The notes beneath the pieces are model-generated. The model was given only the letters and a program-made list of their open reading frames with translations, searched no databases and was not told where the DNA came from. Below, piece by piece: positions 62,309-64,000 of a DNA stretch of 64,000 nucleotides. Source of the stretch: Pseudomonas asturiensis (GTDB taxonomy: Bacteria > Pseudomonadota > Gammaproteobacteria > Pseudomonadales > Pseudomonadaceae); the NCBI RefSeq assembly GCF_900143095.1, contig NZ_FRDA01000002.1, positions 1-64,000 on the forward strand, written 5' to 3'. The stretch's first letter is position 1. Every line of letters begins with the position of its first letter. The position numbers were made by a program, and so were the translations under genes.

Positions 62309-63067
62309 ATGAGTCTGCAAGGCAAAACCGCACTCGTCACCGGCTCCACCAGCGGCATCGGTCTGGGCATCGCACTGCAACTGGCTAAAGCCGGTGCCGA
62401 TGTGATTCTCAACGGCTTTGGCGACACAACCGAGGTCATCAGGCAGGTCGAACAGGCAGGCGGCAAGGTCGGGCATCACCCCGCCGACGTCAGCGACCCT
62501 GCACAGATCGCGGACATGATCGAGTACGCCGAGCGTGAGTTCGGCGGTGTCGACATTCTGATCAACAATGCGGGCATTCAGCACGTGAGCAGCGTCGAGG
62601 ACTTTCCTGTCGAACGCTGGGATGCAATCCTTGCCATCAACCTGTCCTCAGTGTTCCACACCACGCGCCTGTGCCTGCCGGGCATGAGCAAAAAGGCCTG
62701 GGGCAGGATTATCAACATTGCGTCGGTACACGGGCTGGTGGGCTCGACCGGCAAGGCAGCCTATGTGGCTGCCAAGCATGGCGTGATCGGCCTGACCAAG
62801 GTCGTTGCGCTGGAAACCGCATCCACCCAGATCACCTGCAACGCCATCTGCCCCGGCTGGGTGTTGACGCCTCTGGTGCAGCAACAGATCGACAGCCGAG
62901 GCGGCACCGAGCAGGCGCGGCACGACCTGTTGGCCGAAAAGCAGCCGTCGCTGGACTTTGTCACACCGCAACAGCTGGGAGAACTGGCGCTGTTTCTGTG
63001 CAGCGATGCCGCCGTTCAGGTACGTGGCGCCGCGTGGAACGTCGACGGCGGCTGGCTGGCGCAGTAG
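62309..63067 (+). CDS. bdhA: 3-hydroxybutyrate dehydrogenase, 252 aa
   Basis: SDR enzyme: TGSTSGIG at about 11-18, NNAGIQHVSSVEDFP, IASVHGLVGSTGKAAYVAAK (catalytic Ser-Tyr-Lys), CNAICPGWVLTPLVQQQI and the C-terminal RGAAWNVDGGW, all typical of bacterial D-3-hydroxybutyrate dehydrogenases. Converts D-3-hydroxybutyrate to acetoacetate with NAD. It starts 10 bp after the permease. Convergent with pilU with a 10-bp gap and no obvious terminator. Confidence 0.93.
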   Translation: MSLQGKTALVTGSTSGIGLGIALQLAKAGADVILNGFGDTTEVIRQVEQAGGKVGHHPADVSDPAQIADMIEYAEREFGGVDILINNAGIQHVSSVEDFPVERWDAILAINLSSVFHTTRLCLPGMSKKAWGRIINIASVHGLVGSTGKAAYVAAKHGVIGLTKVVALETASTQITCNAICPGWVLTPLVQQQIDSRGGTEQARHDLLAEKQPSLDFVTPQQLGELALFLCSDAAVQVRGAAWNVDGGWLAQ

Positions 63068-63077
63068 TCGTCGGAGC

Positions 63078-64000
63078 TCAGGCTTTGGACGGCGGCTCGT
63101 CGCCGACCAGGCCCCACTCGGACATGTTAGGTTTGCTCGACCCGACGGGGGCGGCAGGCGCAGTGGTCACCTGTGTCGCGCTGCCCTCATCATGCAGTTT
63201 GAGGCGCAGGCGAAGGTTGTTCTGCGAGTCGGCGTGCTTCAGGGCCTCCTCTTCGCTGATAGCCCCTTCGACCGCCAGTTGAAACAGCGCGGTATCAAAC
63301 GTCTGCATGCCCAGACTGCCGGATTTTTCCATGATGCCCTTGAGCTCGTTGAACTCGTTGCGCTGGATCAAATCGCGGATCGTCGGTGTACCCATCATCA
63401 CTTCCACCGCCGCGCGACGCTTGCCATCCGGGGTCTTGACCAGGCGCTGGGACACGAACGCCTTGAGGTTGTTACCCAGGTCGTGCAGCAATTGCGCACG
63501 ACGCTCTTCGGGAAAGAAATTAATGATCCGGTCCAGTGCCTGGTTCGCGTTATTGGCGTGCAGGGTCGAGATCGCCAGATGCCCGGTGTCGGCGAACGCC
63601 AGCGCATGCTCCATGGTTTCCCGGTCGCGAATCTCTCCGATCAGAATCACATCCGGTGCCTGACGCAGCGTATTTTTCAGCGCAGCCCTGAAGCTGCGGG
63701 TGTCGACACCTACTTCACGCTGATTGACGATGGATTTCTTGTGCCGATGGATGAACTCGACCGGGTCTTCGATGGTGATGATATGGCCGCTGGCATTGCG
63801 GTTGCGGTAATCGATCAACGCCGCCAGCGAGGTGGATTTGCCCGAACCGGTTGCGCCCACGAACAGCACCAGGCCGTGCTTCTCCATGATCACGTCAAGC
63901 AGGATCGGCGGCAAATACAGGTCTTCGAAACGCGGGATGTCCAGCTTGATGTTACGCGCGACGATGGACACTTCGTTGCGCTGCATGAAGATGTTGATGC
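63078..64000 (-). CDS. pilU: Type IV pilus retraction-associated ATPase PilU, 5' end outside the window
   Basis: The visible C-terminal 307 residues contain Walker A GATGSGKST, the Asp box (IITIEDPVEFIHRHKKSIVN), Walker B DVILIGEIRDRETME and the His box (ISTLHANNANQALDRIINFF), followed by a C-terminal extension of about 60 residues. The TDSQNNLRLRL-like end (HADSQNNLRLRLKLHDEG) separates PilU from PilT. The frame continues past 64000, so the start is missing. Confidence 0.93.
   Translation of the reverse strand, partial: INIFMQRNEVSIVARNIKLDIPRFEDLYLPPILLDVIMEKHGLVLFVGATGSGKSTSLAALIDYRNRNASGHIITIEDPVEFIHRHKKSIVNQREVGVDTRSFRAALKNTLRQAPDVILIGEIRDRETMEHALAFADTGHLAISTLHANNANQALDRIINFFPEERRAQLLHDLGNNLKAFVSQRLVKTPDGKRRAAVEVMMGTPTIRDLIQRNEFNELKGIMEKSGSLGMQTFDTALFQLAVEGAISEEEALKHADSQNNLRLRLKLHDEGSATQVTTAPAAPVGSSKPNMSEWGLVGDEPPSKA

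Overview
The window is chromosomal DNA from a fluorescent-group Pseudomonas, most likely of the P. syringae lineage. The evidence is the gacA-uvrC-pgsA-tRNA-Gly block (gacA with its usual TTG start), a pilU gene at the right edge, organosulfur (sfn-type) genes, the PAS/sigma-54 regulator next to a GntP permease and a 3-hydroxybutyrate dehydrogenase, and high GC with GC-rich third codon positions. The species assignment is inference; no rRNA is present.

Layout. 1-5.4 kb is a patchy accessory stretch: the right end of an IS5-type element, several small hypothetical genes, probable gene remnants, and an AA10-like (LPMO) protein with no secretion signal. 5.6-7.4 kb holds a DUF2254 membrane protein and a tRNA-Cys. 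7.5-24.9 kb is a nutrient-scavenging region: a tannase/feruloyl-esterase family hydrolase, an SfnB-like oxidoreductase operon with an FMN monooxygenase, a complete branched-chain-type ABC transporter with a degenerate AMP-binding protein, a DszC-like flavoprotein and a ribose-type ABC transporter. 25-31.2 kb holds a chemoreceptor, a VirK-family protein, a catalase-like protein and a YdeP-like molybdoenzyme. 31.3-42.3 kb is a detoxification/electrophile-response region with NTF2-like and SRPBCC proteins, two old yellow enzymes, two SDR-type proteins, three TetR and two LysR regulators. 42.4-47.1 kb is a VOC protein plus a 5-oxoproline (pxpBCA) operon with a probable uptake transporter; pxpB carries a frameshift. 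47.2-50.4 kb is tRNA-Gly, pgsA, uvrC and gacA (core genome). 50.6-53.4 kb holds a divergent XRE/phage-like regulator pair, two tandem aromatic-rich leader peptides before a DAHP synthase gene, and a parvulin. 53.6-59.2 kb is yejABEF. 59.2-63.1 kb is hydroxybutyrate catabolism, and pilU runs off the right end.

How the genes work together. The strongest unexplained pattern is regulatory. Four sigma-54 type (-24/-12) promoters serve the sfnB operon, the AMP-binding/liv operon, the DszC-like gene and the ribose-type ABC operon. Near them lie three copies of one palindrome, GCTGTTG-N6-CAACAGC (one imperfect). This suggests that one enhancer-binding activator, not encoded next to these genes, controls the whole 9.4-24.9 kb block, probably for organosulfur acquisition. 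A second pattern is a pair of leader ORFs, rich in Tyr/Phe/Trp codons, with a strong intrinsic terminator between them, upstream of the DAHP synthase gene; this points to two-stage attenuation. A third is a shared operator TAGACCGGTCGTCTA on both sides of a TetR gene that precedes an old yellow enzyme gene (NemR-like logic).
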